Assembly (NCBI GenBank): GCA_902767385.1 | Contig: CACXHA010000113.1 | Span: 1-11,663, forward strand | Reading direction: 5' to 3' | Length of the DNA stretch: 11,663 nt | DNA from: an uncultured Elusimicrobium sp. | GTDB lineage: Bacteria > Elusimicrobiota > Elusimicrobia > Elusimicrobiales > Elusimicrobiaceae | Shown here: positions 1 through 7,942 of the stretch, in pieces | Layout of the letters: every line of letters starts with the position of its first letter | Position numbering within the stretch: position 1 is the first letter of the stretch | Position numbers and translations under genes: made by a program | Notes under the pieces: model-generated | Database searches by the model: none | The model's input: the letters and a program-made list of their open reading frames with translations, nothing else | Told to the model about the DNA's origin: nothing

Positions 1-7
1 AATAAAA

Positions 8-104
8 GATATTCCCGAACTTGTTTCGGGATCTTCAACGCTTGCCGTTTAGTTTGTTACGGCAACAACAAGCGTGGAAGACCCTGAAATAAATTCAGGG
101 ATGA
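8..104. repeat. Composite palindromic repeat (REP/BIME-like)
   Basis: Seen directly: hairpin 1 has TCCCGAA at 13-19 pairing with TTCGGGA at 25-31. Hairpin 2 has CCCTGAA at 82-88 pairing with TTCAGGG at 94-100. Between them TCTTCAACGCTTG (32-44) is complementary to CAAGCGTGGAAGA (69-81) with one mismatch, and a nested arm TTGCCGT (42-48) can pair with ACGGCAA (59-65). The element is therefore two similar half-units in inverted orientation. The same architecture recurs near 7943-8068, which argues for a dispersed family. It is non-coding and sits 60 bp upstream of the first gene. Family membership outside this window is unknown. Confidence 0.7.
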
Positions 105-162
105 CACAAGTAGATTTTTAAGGTTTTTATGCCTTACTAAGACCGTTTTTAAGGAGGTATTT

Positions 163-1650
163 ATGAACATATTTCGCTTTCTAAAAAGTACAAAAGGTGC
201 TATTAAGCCGCTTAACGCGCTTATTATTTCGGGTGCGGCCGGTGTGGGGTTCCTTTATGTAGCTAATGTTGCCGCGGATAAACATATTGAGTCCCAACGG
301 GCGGTGCGCCCACTTACCAGCGTATCGCAAACAGCTCCGCAAGCGGGCATGTTGCACCGTGGCAATTTACTTACCTCTATTAACGTGCGTGACGGACGTA
401 ACCAACTAGCCACCGCCGATGAACGGGCCGCTATGGAAGGTAACACCGCATTGGACCGCTATAATGCCAACCAACGTGCTTTGGGTTCTATGGATGAGTC
501 CTTGGGCCGGGCTGCCCAATTTGCGGATTCGGACGCCGGGCTTAATACCGGCAACCGCGAGACCGTGCAAGCTCCTGACCGTTTTGTGGTAGGCAATCCC
601 AATGCTGTTACCCGGGCAAACGCGGTGGCAGACGGTGCGTCGAGCGGTTCTGCTACGCAAGGACAACCCCGTTTGGCTAATGCCTCTGTACCGCATGCTT
701 CCGGAAACGCTTTTAGTGGAAACTCAGGTGCTGTTGTCGGTGGGATTGTGGCACAAGGGGGCGAGCAAGGGCGCCGCTTATCGGGCTCTATGCCGGGGGG
801 CAGCAATATCGTTTCCCAACGCGGTTTAGACGGTGCTTTGGCCGGTGGGCGCAATACGGTTTCTTTTAGCAGAGACCGCGATGGCCGTTTAACCCGCGGT
901 AGCCGTAGCAAAGGCGAGCGGGATGAACTTAAAGATATTGTCAAACGCTCGGCAGATGCGGCCGGTAATGCCCATTCCTCTGCCAACGAGGGCGGACGTG
1001 CGTTTCTAGCTAATGCTAATAATTCCGGCGGGGTAAGTGTGGACGGTGGGGAAGATATGACCCGTGGTGCTTCATCCGGGGATTTAGCGGCTCCTACCAA
1101 CCATAAACTAAAAGCCGTAGGTAATAAAATCAGCGATTTGGATAAAGAATTGGCGGAACGCCAAGCAGAAAACCGCCGCTTGCGTAATTTGCTCATTGCC
1201 ACGATTATCGGTTCTATCGGTATGATGGTAGCCGGGGCGTTGGTTTTGAGTAGATTGGATAAAACAATTGAAGTGTGGAAGTTTGAAGCAGCAGTTGCAA
1301 CGTTACCGGCGGATAAGGCCGCTTGTTTGGCCATGGTAAAAATGTTTACAATTCGGCGTTGGCTTACTGCCGCTGCTATGATGGCCGCCGTAGCTGCTGC
1401 CAATGGAGTTTTATTTGTCAAGGCGGTTGAATTTATGGACCGCTACAATTCCACCGGAGGTACTGGGCTTGCCAAATTGGCCGTCATCTTGTCGCCCATT
1501 ATGGTGACTGGTATGGTCTATACGGCTATTAAGCCCGAAGGTTGGAAAGGATTGGGCAAAAAAATTTGGGGTAAAATTAAATCTGCCTTTGAACCTGTGG
1601 GCATGTTGACAGGCCAAGTAACCAATGGAATTATGGGGTTATTTAAATAA
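163..1650 (+). CDS. Unrecognised four-TM membrane protein with a large Gly/Ser/Asn/Arg-rich loop
   Basis: I do not recognise the family. The start is well supported: AAGGAGG at 151-157 lies five bases before the ATG. Of the 495 residues, 18-38 form a hydrophobic segment after a basic N-terminus (FRFLKSTKGAIK). Residues about 40-315 are low-complexity, rich in Gly, Ala, Ser, Asn and Arg, and probably disordered. Residues about 318-341 are a charged heptad-like stretch (DLDKELAERQAENRRLRN) that could be a short coiled coil. Further hydrophobic segments lie at about 343-362, 400-421 and 437-456, and the C-terminus is basic and amphipathic (GWKGLGKKIWGKIKSAF). The positive-inside rule places both termini in the cytosol and the large loop outside. 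There is one cysteine, in the predicted cytosolic loop. It lies 21 bp upstream of the 748-aa gene, so the two are probably cotranscribed. A scaffold or membrane-platform role for the neighbouring anchored proteins is inference only. Confidence 0.85.
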   Translation: MNIFRFLKSTKGAIKPLNALIISGAAGVGFLYVANVAADKHIESQRAVRPLTSVSQTAPQAGMLHRGNLLTSINVRDGRNQLATADERAAMEGNTALDRYNANQRALGSMDESLGRAAQFADSDAGLNTGNRETVQAPDRFVVGNPNAVTRANAVADGASSGSATQGQPRLANASVPHASGNAFSGNSGAVVGGIVAQGGEQGRRLSGSMPGGSNIVSQRGLDGALAGGRNTVSFSRDRDGRLTRGSRSKGERDELKDIVKRSADAAGNAHSSANEGGRAFLANANNSGGVSVDGGEDMTRGASSGDLAAPTNHKLKAVGNKISDLDKELAERQAENRRLRNLLIATIIGSIGMMVAGALVLSRLDKTIEVWKFEAAVATLPADKAACLAMVKMFTIRRWLTAAAMMAAVAAANGVLFVKAVEFMDRYNSTGGTGLAKLAVILSPIMVTGMVYTAIKPEGWKGLGKKIWGKIKSAFEPVGMLTGQVTNGIMGLFK

Positions 1651-1671
1651 ATATAAATAGGGCGTGCGTAA

Positions 1672-3918
1672 ATGCGCATGCCCCAAAATCTTATGAGCGA
1701 AAATAAACCTACACCGCCCAATTCTGTACCGGAAGAAGACCTCAGCTTACACGAGGACTTTGTCCCCATTATTGCGGAAAACGGGCTAATCCGTCAACCT
1801 AAAGTACCGGCAGAAGAAGAAATTTTAGAGGGTACTCTTACCCGTATTGATACGTTTCAGGATTTGGTGCAACTTCGCCGTGCCGAAAAAGAAAAAACAT
1901 TGCCCCCGCAACCGGTTCCGCAAGAGCTTTCTACCCAAGAAGCTAACCAAGAGTTACCGGAGGCGGAGCGTACCTTTGCTATTTCTAATGAGGGGTCCAA
2001 ACCACAACTGGATTTAACAGAGTCCGCCGATTCAGTAAATGAAAAGAAAGATTCCCAAGAGACGAGAGAATTTTCTTCTTCCCTAGAGGGAGAAGGTGGG
2101 CGTAGCCCGGATGAGGGGGAAAATACACTGGAAGAATCTACTACCACCCTTCCGGCGGTAATCCCGGCGGTTAATACGGCTTTGGTATCGGTTAGAAAAA
2201 CGAAAAATCGCAAGAAGAACCTGTCAAATAAAAAACCTAAATCCAAAAAACAAAAAAAGAACACGGCTAACGTCTCACCCACAGATACTTCGTCCGTATC
2301 GGGGGCGGAAAAAGAAAAATCTAACCGCCGTTGGGCTTGGGTAGTGGCTGTATTATGCTTTTTGTTCCTGGGGGGGATTGTGGGTGTATTGCCGGTTGAA
2401 AGGATTCCGCTGCTGCGTAATTTAGCGTATGCCATGGGATTTAGTAAAGACGATACGGCGCGTATGTCTTTCTTGCGTGCGTTACTTGCATGGACAGACA
2501 AAACGATTGGTTTACCCGGAAATTGGAGTGACGATTCTTCGCGTACTTCTTTATTCGCCCGGGGACGTACAGCTAACGGCGGCGCAGAAGAAGATGATGA
2601 CAATTATGCCACTGGTTTAAATGCCCGTATGGCGCGTGCTGGCGGGCAAACTAGTTTAATTGACATAAATGCTTTGCAGAAATTACAACGCGAGAAAGGC
2701 CGCCCGCTAGATGTTGTACGCGGGGCCGTAATGCCCAAAGCCGGGCAGGAAGAAGCCCAGGCAGATCCGGCACGACTACGCGACGGACAAGTGATCGTTC
2801 GTACGGAATCTACCATTGTGCAGGGGGACGTGTATTTTGGCAGTGATGCCGGGGCCATTAGCCGTGATTTGCAAGACGGTTATGATTCTTCCAAAACGCT
2901 TACCAAAGTTAAAAATCCGCACATTTCCGATGGCAAACCGATTGATTGGCTTTCCAACATGGCCAAGAAAATGATACGGGCTACCACCAGTTTGGCCGGT
3001 GTGGACCGCCAGGTAGAGAATACCAAAGTTTCCTGGATGAGCAATGTGGTAGATGTAGGGGACGAAAAGGAACATCGTGACTTATACCACGCTTGGATTA
3101 CCAGCCGTATGTCTAAATATACAGAAAATAATATGCTTAAAAAGGCGCTAGCCGATTCTAGCTTTTTAGGGGCAGACTTACCGCAAACGGCTTCTAATGT
3201 GCTTAATTTTTCCGGTGTGCAAGTGGATATGGAATCTTTGAACCAGGATCAAAAAGAGTGGCAAGAATATTTAGAGTGGGAAAAACAATGTAAAGAAGAA
3301 TTAAAGAGTACCGGGGCTAGCGGGCGTATTGATAATTCTATCAATCAGTATAATGAGATGTTTTCTTCTTTTAATGAAAAAGCAGAAAAAGATTTGGGAT
3401 TTCCGCAAGATTGCAATCCCAATGGGGGAGTTAATGACGCAAAACGTCGTTCCCGGTTTGCGGGAAGAATTAATAAAATTACCAACTTGTGTGATTCCGT
3501 AACTGCAGATTATGGGGTGTTGGGTAATAAGTGCCTTATGCAATCTTTCACGGGGACTTGTGATAAATCTATTCGCAATACATATCAAGCGAAATGGGAC
3601 GGATTTGTGCAGTACTGTAATGCTAAATATTTGGAAGAAGAACAGAAATGGAAAAATGATTGGTGTAGCAAAAATAAGCCGCGTTGTGACAATGGGGAAA
3701 CTCCACCGCCCTATCCTACGGAAGAATGGGTAGCCGCTTCAAAAAAATATACACAAGAAGAGTGGAACGGCCAAAGTATAGAAAATGAAGTGTTAGCAGA
3801 AACCGGTGCCGATAGCGACTATTTCTCAGCCGTTGTACGTACTACAGATGAGAAGGGGTCCCAAGACAATGTTTCTGACACTATCGTTAAAGGGATGAAA
3901 CAAAATAAAACATTATAA
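1672..3918 (+). CDS. Unrecognised single-pass membrane protein with polybasic cytosolic tail and Cys-containing exterior domain
   Basis: I do not recognise the family. The start at 1672 is preceded by AGGG (1659-1662) at nine-base spacing; an in-frame ATG eight codons in lacks a comparable site. Residues 1-170 are acidic and Pro/Glu/Ser-rich without hydrophobic segments. Residues about 175-197 are strongly polybasic (13 Lys/Arg in 23). Residues 221-241 (starting WAWVVAVLCFLFLGG) are the only membrane segment. This predicts about 220 residues in the cytosol and about 505 outside. Just past the membrane is an Asp/Glu run (GGAEEDDDNY). The C-terminal third is Trp-, Lys- and Glu-rich and holds eight cysteines, an even number compatible with disulfides. 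There is no signal-peptidase site, so it should remain anchored. It follows the four-TM gene by 21 bp. No terminator is visible after it, so readthrough into the 1243-aa gene is possible despite that gene's own promoter. Confidence 0.85.
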   Translation: MRMPQNLMSENKPTPPNSVPEEDLSLHEDFVPIIAENGLIRQPKVPAEEEILEGTLTRIDTFQDLVQLRRAEKEKTLPPQPVPQELSTQEANQELPEAERTFAISNEGSKPQLDLTESADSVNEKKDSQETREFSSSLEGEGGRSPDEGENTLEESTTTLPAVIPAVNTALVSVRKTKNRKKNLSNKKPKSKKQKKNTANVSPTDTSSVSGAEKEKSNRRWAWVVAVLCFLFLGGIVGVLPVERIPLLRNLAYAMGFSKDDTARMSFLRALLAWTDKTIGLPGNWSDDSSRTSLFARGRTANGGAEEDDDNYATGLNARMARAGGQTSLIDINALQKLQREKGRPLDVVRGAVMPKAGQEEAQADPARLRDGQVIVRTESTIVQGDVYFGSDAGAISRDLQDGYDSSKTLTKVKNPHISDGKPIDWLSNMAKKMIRATTSLAGVDRQVENTKVSWMSNVVDVGDEKEHRDLYHAWITSRMSKYTENNMLKKALADSSFLGADLPQTASNVLNFSGVQVDMESLNQDQKEWQEYLEWEKQCKEELKSTGASGRIDNSINQYNEMFSSFNEKAEKDLGFPQDCNPNGGVNDAKRRSRFAGRINKITNLCDSVTADYGVLGNKCLMQSFTGTCDKSIRNTYQAKWDGFVQYCNAKYLEEEQKWKNDWCSKNKPRCDNGETPPPYPTEEWVAASKKYTQEEWNGQSIENEVLAETGADSDYFSAVVRTTDEKGSQDNVSDTIVKGMKQNKTL

Positions 3919-3948
3919 TAACTTTTTACATAAATTTAAAATAGGGGC

Positions 3949-3976
3949 TTGAAAAAATGAGAAATAGTTGTATAAT
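3949..3976 (+). promoter_or_regulatory. Sigma-70-type promoter for the 1243-aa gene
   Basis: TTGAAA at 3949-3954 (5/6 to TTGACA) and a perfect TATAAT at 3971-3976 are separated by 16 bases. Transcription would start near 3983, giving a leader of about 150 nt. This is the best promoter match in the window and it lies in the only intergenic gap of the 163-7864 block longer than 100 bp. Confidence 0.75.
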
Positions 3977-3982
3977 AAAAGT

Positions 3983-4132
3983 AAGAGGTATCGTGAATTA
4001 GGTTGTTACGCAATGGGTATCCAGTTGCGAACAACGCATAATTTATTTATGTTCTACCCGCGCATAAGCCATTTACATTGCTTAGCGCATACGAAGTAAA
4101 AACGCAGTTTTAGTTTTAAGGAGGAACCTACT
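3983..4132 (+). promoter_or_regulatory. Structured 5' leader upstream of the 1243-aa gene
   Basis: Hairpin A: GTTGTT (4002-4007), bulged A4008, CGCAA (4009-4013) and TGG (4014-4016) pair with CCA (4021-4023), TTGCG (4025-4029) and AACAAC (4030-4035), with G4024 bulged and a GTAT loop. Hairpin B: GCGC-A-TAAGC (4060-4069) pairs with GCTTAGCGC (4080-4088), again with a single bulged A. GGGTA (4015-4019) can alternatively pair with TACCC (4055-4059), which gives a possible pseudoknot or switch. A small AT hairpin CATAA/TTATG lies between A and B. No U-run follows either hairpin, so a terminator-type attenuator is not evident. The leader ends in AAGGAGG (4118-4124), eight bases before the ATG at 4133. 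I match it to no known riboswitch class. Confidence 0.5.
4013..4099 (+). CDS. Possible 28-codon leader ORF
   Basis: An ATG at 4013 opens 28 codons ending in TAA at 4097-4099, within the leader of the 1243-aa gene. The peptide starts MGIQLRTTHNLF and has four His residues and no repeated single amino acid run. Its start lies inside hairpin A, and only a weak AGG (4000-4002) stands ten bases upstream. If translated, ribosomes would melt hairpins A and B. It may equally be a chance ORF in a structured RNA. Confidence 0.2.
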   Translation: MGIQLRTTHNLFMFYPRISHLHCLAHTK

Positions 4133-7100
4133 ATGCCAGAGGAAAAGAAAGATAGTTTCACCTTTAGCGATAAGATTAAAAGCAGCAAAGCCGCTGGCAA
4201 TAAATCTTTCGCTAAATCTTCCGCCAAAATCGGGCGGGACGGCAAACCGAAAGCCACGCTCTTTGAACGTACGCGCCGGGATGCCCCGTTCTTCATCGCC
4301 GCTTTAGTGGCGCTGCTACTGTTGCCGTTCTTATACAAATACAGTGGCCAAGCTAATGAAGATCAACTTGTAACCCCCGGGATGGAAAGTGCGGAATTTG
4401 ACCCCGAGCGTTATGGTTTTGATACCGCGATGGTGGAAGACCCGGACGGGCAAATCGCTCAGTTAGCCGGGCGTGACTCGCTCTCTTTAATTAAAGGGTG
4501 GGGTTCTAACGAAGAAGAAGATTATGCCCGCGACGATATGGACCTGGACGCTTCTGCCTCTTACGAAGGCGATGCGGAAGGCGAATATTCTGCCGAGCGT
4601 CACTCCTCCTCTGACATGGATGTGGAAGAAAATACTACCAACATTTATAAACGCCGTGCCCGTGCCGGCACGCGTGCTGCTTTCCGCCGGACTAAAATCG
4701 GTGCACTTACCCCGGCTGGGTTGCGCCGTCCGGGTGGTAGCCGTTTAGGTATTAACAACTGGGGCGGTGGCCTTAAAGGAGCCGCCAAGAAAGTAGGCTC
4801 CGGCCCAACCTCTGCCCCCAAACCGGTTTCTCTGCAGCCGTTGCGTGCCGCCGGCCCGGCTCGTTCCTCCTTTGGGCAAGGTGCCGCAGCTGCAGCTCGC
4901 AAAGGGTTAGACAATATGGGTAAAGCCAACGCTGTAGAGGCGCTTCGCGATTCTTACGTAAAACCTGTAGGCCCTACCCGCAATGGCGGGATTGACTTGT
5001 TTGCCGACGGTCGTACCGGCGGGAACGGGAAACTCAATCATAACATCAACATTGGCAAAGGTCAAACGCCGTGGTGGTGGGATATGATGAAGACCCGTAT
5101 GCAAGAAGAATGGATGGCCCGCTTCAAACGCAAATGGGACTGGATTAATTTCTTTGATAAGTTGGCCCAAAACATTTTAAAAGGTCTTTTAAACTGTATT
5201 ATTACGGGCGATTCCGACGGTGACCCGGATAATTTCTTAGGTATTAGCGCAGGCGGAGGAACTGCTCCTACGTGCTGTGGTTACAAGGAAAGTGACTTAA
5301 GGGTACAGTATGGGGATGAATTGGCCAAAGCAGGTTCCTTGGAGGCTTTTTGTAAAGGTACTATGCGTCAAACATTAAGAGATCTTAAACATGATAAGAG
5401 CTGTGGTTTTAAGGGTGGGATGCAATCCGCGGTCGCCCTTGGGCCGGTTGCTTCTCGTTTGAAATGTTTGGGGCTTAATGTAGGGGTATATGCCTCGGGC
5501 GGGTTAGGTTTAAACGGTGCTGGTATGGCCTGTGACAATATGCCTAACTACACGGTCATTCCCTCCGGTCAAGCCCGCAAATGGAATATTTACACCTATG
5601 TGGTGGCTCGCAACTACTTCCCGGATTCTTTGAAAGGAAAATTCAAAGGATTACCTACTAGCGGTAAAAACTTGCTGTGTGCATCTACGGACAGAAAACA
5701 CGGAGGTAGTTCTTTGAATCATGCCGATATTACGGGAGGGGTAGGTCACGTAGATAACGTGAGAGATTTTATAATTGCTCAAACCAAATCAACAGACAAT
5801 GTGCCTAGTGAACAACAAGAAATTCGTGAAAGAAGATTGGAAGTTGACCAAGAGGCACTGGGTGATGCGTGTGTAATCGTTGTTTCCCGTGGGAATATAC
5901 TGCCTTATGAGGCCATGAAAAACAAAGTTATGGACCTCTTTAAGGATTTAGGCGGTAAAGACAAAGTTACTGAGTTAGAGGCTGAAGAGGCATTTTATCA
6001 GTTAGATATTATGTATGTCAGCTCTTTTGCAGCTAAACATAAACTGGCCTACGCGCAATGGTTTGAATCGGGGCATCACCTCAAAGAATTATTACCGTTG
6101 CCGTATTGGGAGTTTGAAAATGCCTACGTGCAGCATAGAGGAACCACGCACAAAAAAGACGGCAGCCGTGACAACGTCTATAAACGCAAATGGCGTGTAC
6201 TGGACCAAGACATGGTCCGTGGGCCGAACTGTTTCTATGACAACCTTAACTTTGAGTGTGGGCCGGAAGATGTTGCTATGGCTAAGTTGCATTTTAATGC
6301 AGTTAGTTTCAAAGGTGGTTCCGGAGTAAGACCTTCGGTGGATGATGTGCAAGTATCGGCTTCGTTCCGCTACTTAAACGATGGAACTAAGGGGGCTAAA
6401 ACGCCGGTAGAACAACCTATGATAGAACCGGAAAAATCTGCCGATGGATTCACATTTACATACCTGTTTGAACGTATTTACGATTCCAATCAGGTGAAAA
6501 ATGTGTCGGATAAAATCAACCCCGAAGGATTAGTAGGAAACATTGAGTGGAGAGCCAAACGCGGCGAACAAGAGATTAAGAAAGTCTGCCCGCTTAATCT
6601 CTCCGGCGATGGGTACACCAAATACGTTCGGGAAGACGAGTGTACAAGCCCGCAACAAAGTGCTATGTGCTGTGATAAATTGATGGCCACTGTCCCTCAC
6701 CATTGGGATGCTTCCAGACCGGTCGGTAGTCAGTGTGTAGATGATACGCCCCGGCCACAAGTTGGCAAAATAACCCGCTTAGCCCCGGTATTATCTTGGG
6801 TTCCGTTTAACGGAAAGGTAGAATGCCGCACAGAGGCTAGCGACGGCGTGAACCCGGGTGAAAAAGTCTTTGGAGATTGTTCCAAAGTACCGGGTATCAC
6901 TAAAGATCAGGATCAACATTGTGGTTCCCAAATTCCGCTTATGATGGATTCGGAGGCGGCGGCTCAGTTCGTGAGAGATGTTGTTAAAACTTATAACGAC
7001 AGAAATCCGAACGCAGCTAAAAAATTAAGCGATAAATTCTATGCCAACAAATATCCTACAGATGGGGAATTTGTAGATGCATTGTTTATTGCCAAGGAAC

Positions 7101-7864
7101 TGGGTATTACGCAGGTACCGTCCTCTGCCGTGTGTGAATTAGCACGTGACTTTGTCCGTATGTCCAAGGACAAACATGCGGGGAATATGCCAGTGGCCGG
7201 AAGTAATGATGACTTTAAAGGCTTAAAGCGTTACTACCGCAACGAGTTAGGTGCTTTCTTGGCTTACGTACACCCCACTTCTATCTTGTATCCTGCCCGC
7301 TACTACGGCAAAGAAATGCAAGTATGCGATTGGCGTTTCTTACCGGAAGGTTCTCAATGTGGCGGACGTAAGAGCACGATGAAAATGGGTAAAGCGTATT
7401 ATTTTAACTATTACAACGATTCTAAAAATCACGCCAGTTTGCGTGCCTATTTAGCTTCGTTTGATGATGTAGGAATTCCGAAAACTTATCCGTTGGCTGA
7501 ACTTGTCAATGGCCACACGGATTTGGCACACAATTGTCCTACGGATAATTGCTCGTCTACCCGTAATCAGTACAACAAAGATAATTATTTCGGATTGATG
7601 ATTTCGGATGTGGATTCAACCGATAACCAAGGGCAAGCTTGTGTAGCTTTTGCCGGGAAGGCTATGATGTCAGTTGATAAGGCGCTAGAATATGTTCAAA
7701 CTGCCTGTCGGGTTGGTTTGGATGCTAAGCCTTATGGGAACCAGTTTAGCGATCGTCCGGGTCCAAAGGCCTATGTCGCAAATCAGCGCTTTACTCGCCA
7801 AGGTACCAGCGGTGGAAATGATGGTAGTACTCAAAAACAACCGCAAGGGAAAGGCAGAGGATAA
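4133..7864 (+). CDS. Unrecognised 1243-aa single-pass membrane protein with a 26-Cys exterior domain
   Basis: I do not recognise the family. The start is firm: AAGGAGG at 4118-4124, eight bases before the ATG. Residues 1-50 are Lys/Ser-rich and end in RTRRD. Residues 51-68 are one membrane segment (APFFIAALVALLLLPFLYKY). Both charge pattern and length predict a cytosolic N-terminus and about 1170 residues outside. Residues 75-165 are acidic. Residues about 175-310 are Arg/Gly/Ala/Pro-rich low complexity. Around 314-350 is a Trp-rich amphipathic stretch (PWWWDMMKTRMQEEWMARF, then KRKWDWINFF). All 26 cysteines lie from residue 355 onward and include two CC pairs, which suggests an oxidised, disulfide-bonded fold. 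The C-terminus is a Gly/Lys/Gln-rich tail. No enzymatic motif is apparent. It is preceded by its own promoter and leader and followed by an intrinsic terminator, so it can be expressed separately from the two upstream genes. A structural role in an envelope or surface assembly is inference. Confidence 0.88.
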   Translation: MPEEKKDSFTFSDKIKSSKAAGNKSFAKSSAKIGRDGKPKATLFERTRRDAPFFIAALVALLLLPFLYKYSGQANEDQLVTPGMESAEFDPERYGFDTAMVEDPDGQIAQLAGRDSLSLIKGWGSNEEEDYARDDMDLDASASYEGDAEGEYSAERHSSSDMDVEENTTNIYKRRARAGTRAAFRRTKIGALTPAGLRRPGGSRLGINNWGGGLKGAAKKVGSGPTSAPKPVSLQPLRAAGPARSSFGQGAAAAARKGLDNMGKANAVEALRDSYVKPVGPTRNGGIDLFADGRTGGNGKLNHNINIGKGQTPWWWDMMKTRMQEEWMARFKRKWDWINFFDKLAQNILKGLLNCIITGDSDGDPDNFLGISAGGGTAPTCCGYKESDLRVQYGDELAKAGSLEAFCKGTMRQTLRDLKHDKSCGFKGGMQSAVALGPVASRLKCLGLNVGVYASGGLGLNGAGMACDNMPNYTVIPSGQARKWNIYTYVVARNYFPDSLKGKFKGLPTSGKNLLCASTDRKHGGSSLNHADITGGVGHVDNVRDFIIAQTKSTDNVPSEQQEIRERRLEVDQEALGDACVIVVSRGNILPYEAMKNKVMDLFKDLGGKDKVTELEAEEAFYQLDIMYVSSFAAKHKLAYAQWFESGHHLKELLPLPYWEFENAYVQHRGTTHKKDGSRDNVYKRKWRVLDQDMVRGPNCFYDNLNFECGPEDVAMAKLHFNAVSFKGGSGVRPSVDDVQVSASFRYLNDGTKGAKTPVEQPMIEPEKSADGFTFTYLFERIYDSNQVKNVSDKINPEGLVGNIEWRAKRGEQEIKKVCPLNLSGDGYTKYVREDECTSPQQSAMCCDKLMATVPHHWDASRPVGSQCVDDTPRPQVGKITRLAPVLSWVPFNGKVECRTEASDGVNPGEKVFGDCSKVPGITKDQDQHCGSQIPLMMDSEAAAQFVRDVVKTYNDRNPNAAKKLSDKFYANKYPTDGEFVDALFIAKELGITQVPSSAVCELARDFVRMSKDKHAGNMPVAGSNDDFKGLKRYYRNELGAFLAYVHPTSILYPARYYGKEMQVCDWRFLPEGSQCGGRKSTMKMGKAYYFNYYNDSKNHASLRAYLASFDDVGIPKTYPLAELVNGHTDLAHNCPTDNCSSTRNQYNKDNYFGLMISDVDSTDNQGQACVAFAGKAMMSVDKALEYVQTACRVGLDAKPYGNQFSDRPGPKAYVANQRFTRQGTSGGNDGSTQKQPQGKGRG

Positions 7865-7880
7865 GTTAAATCTGTTTAAA

Positions 7881-7910
7881 AGGGCGGGCCGAAAGGCCCG
7901 CCTTATTTTT
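7881..7910 (+). terminator. Rho-independent terminator after the 1243-aa gene
   Basis: An eight-base-pair GC stem, GGCGGGCC (7883-7890) with GGCCCGCC (7895-7902), closes a GAAA tetraloop (7891-7894) and runs into TTATTTTT (7903-7910). It starts 17 bases after the TAA. Flanking G7882-T7903 and A7881-T7904 can extend the stem. It separates the 163-7864 block from the TPR/rsmA unit. Confidence 0.93.
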
Positions 7911-7942
7911 GCTATCATATACCTATGAGGCATAAATAAAGA

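Noticed and set aside
459..1421. Long antisense reading frame opposite the four-TM gene
   Set aside because: It has no supported start, encodes a Pro/Ser/Ala-biased product typical of a codon-bias shadow, and lies wholly opposite a gene with an excellent ribosome-binding site.
1857..2603. Antisense 248-codon frame opposite the 748-aa gene
   Set aside because: The Ser/Phe-rich product mirrors the Glu/Lys-rich codons of the sense strand; no ribosome-binding site or recognisable domain.
3957..4001. 14-codon ORF before the leader
   Set aside because: It spans the -10 box, so most of it would not be transcribed from the promoter seen here.
3983..4132. Transcription attenuator with terminator hairpin
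   Set aside because: Neither leader hairpin is followed by a U-run, so classical intrinsic termination is not supported.
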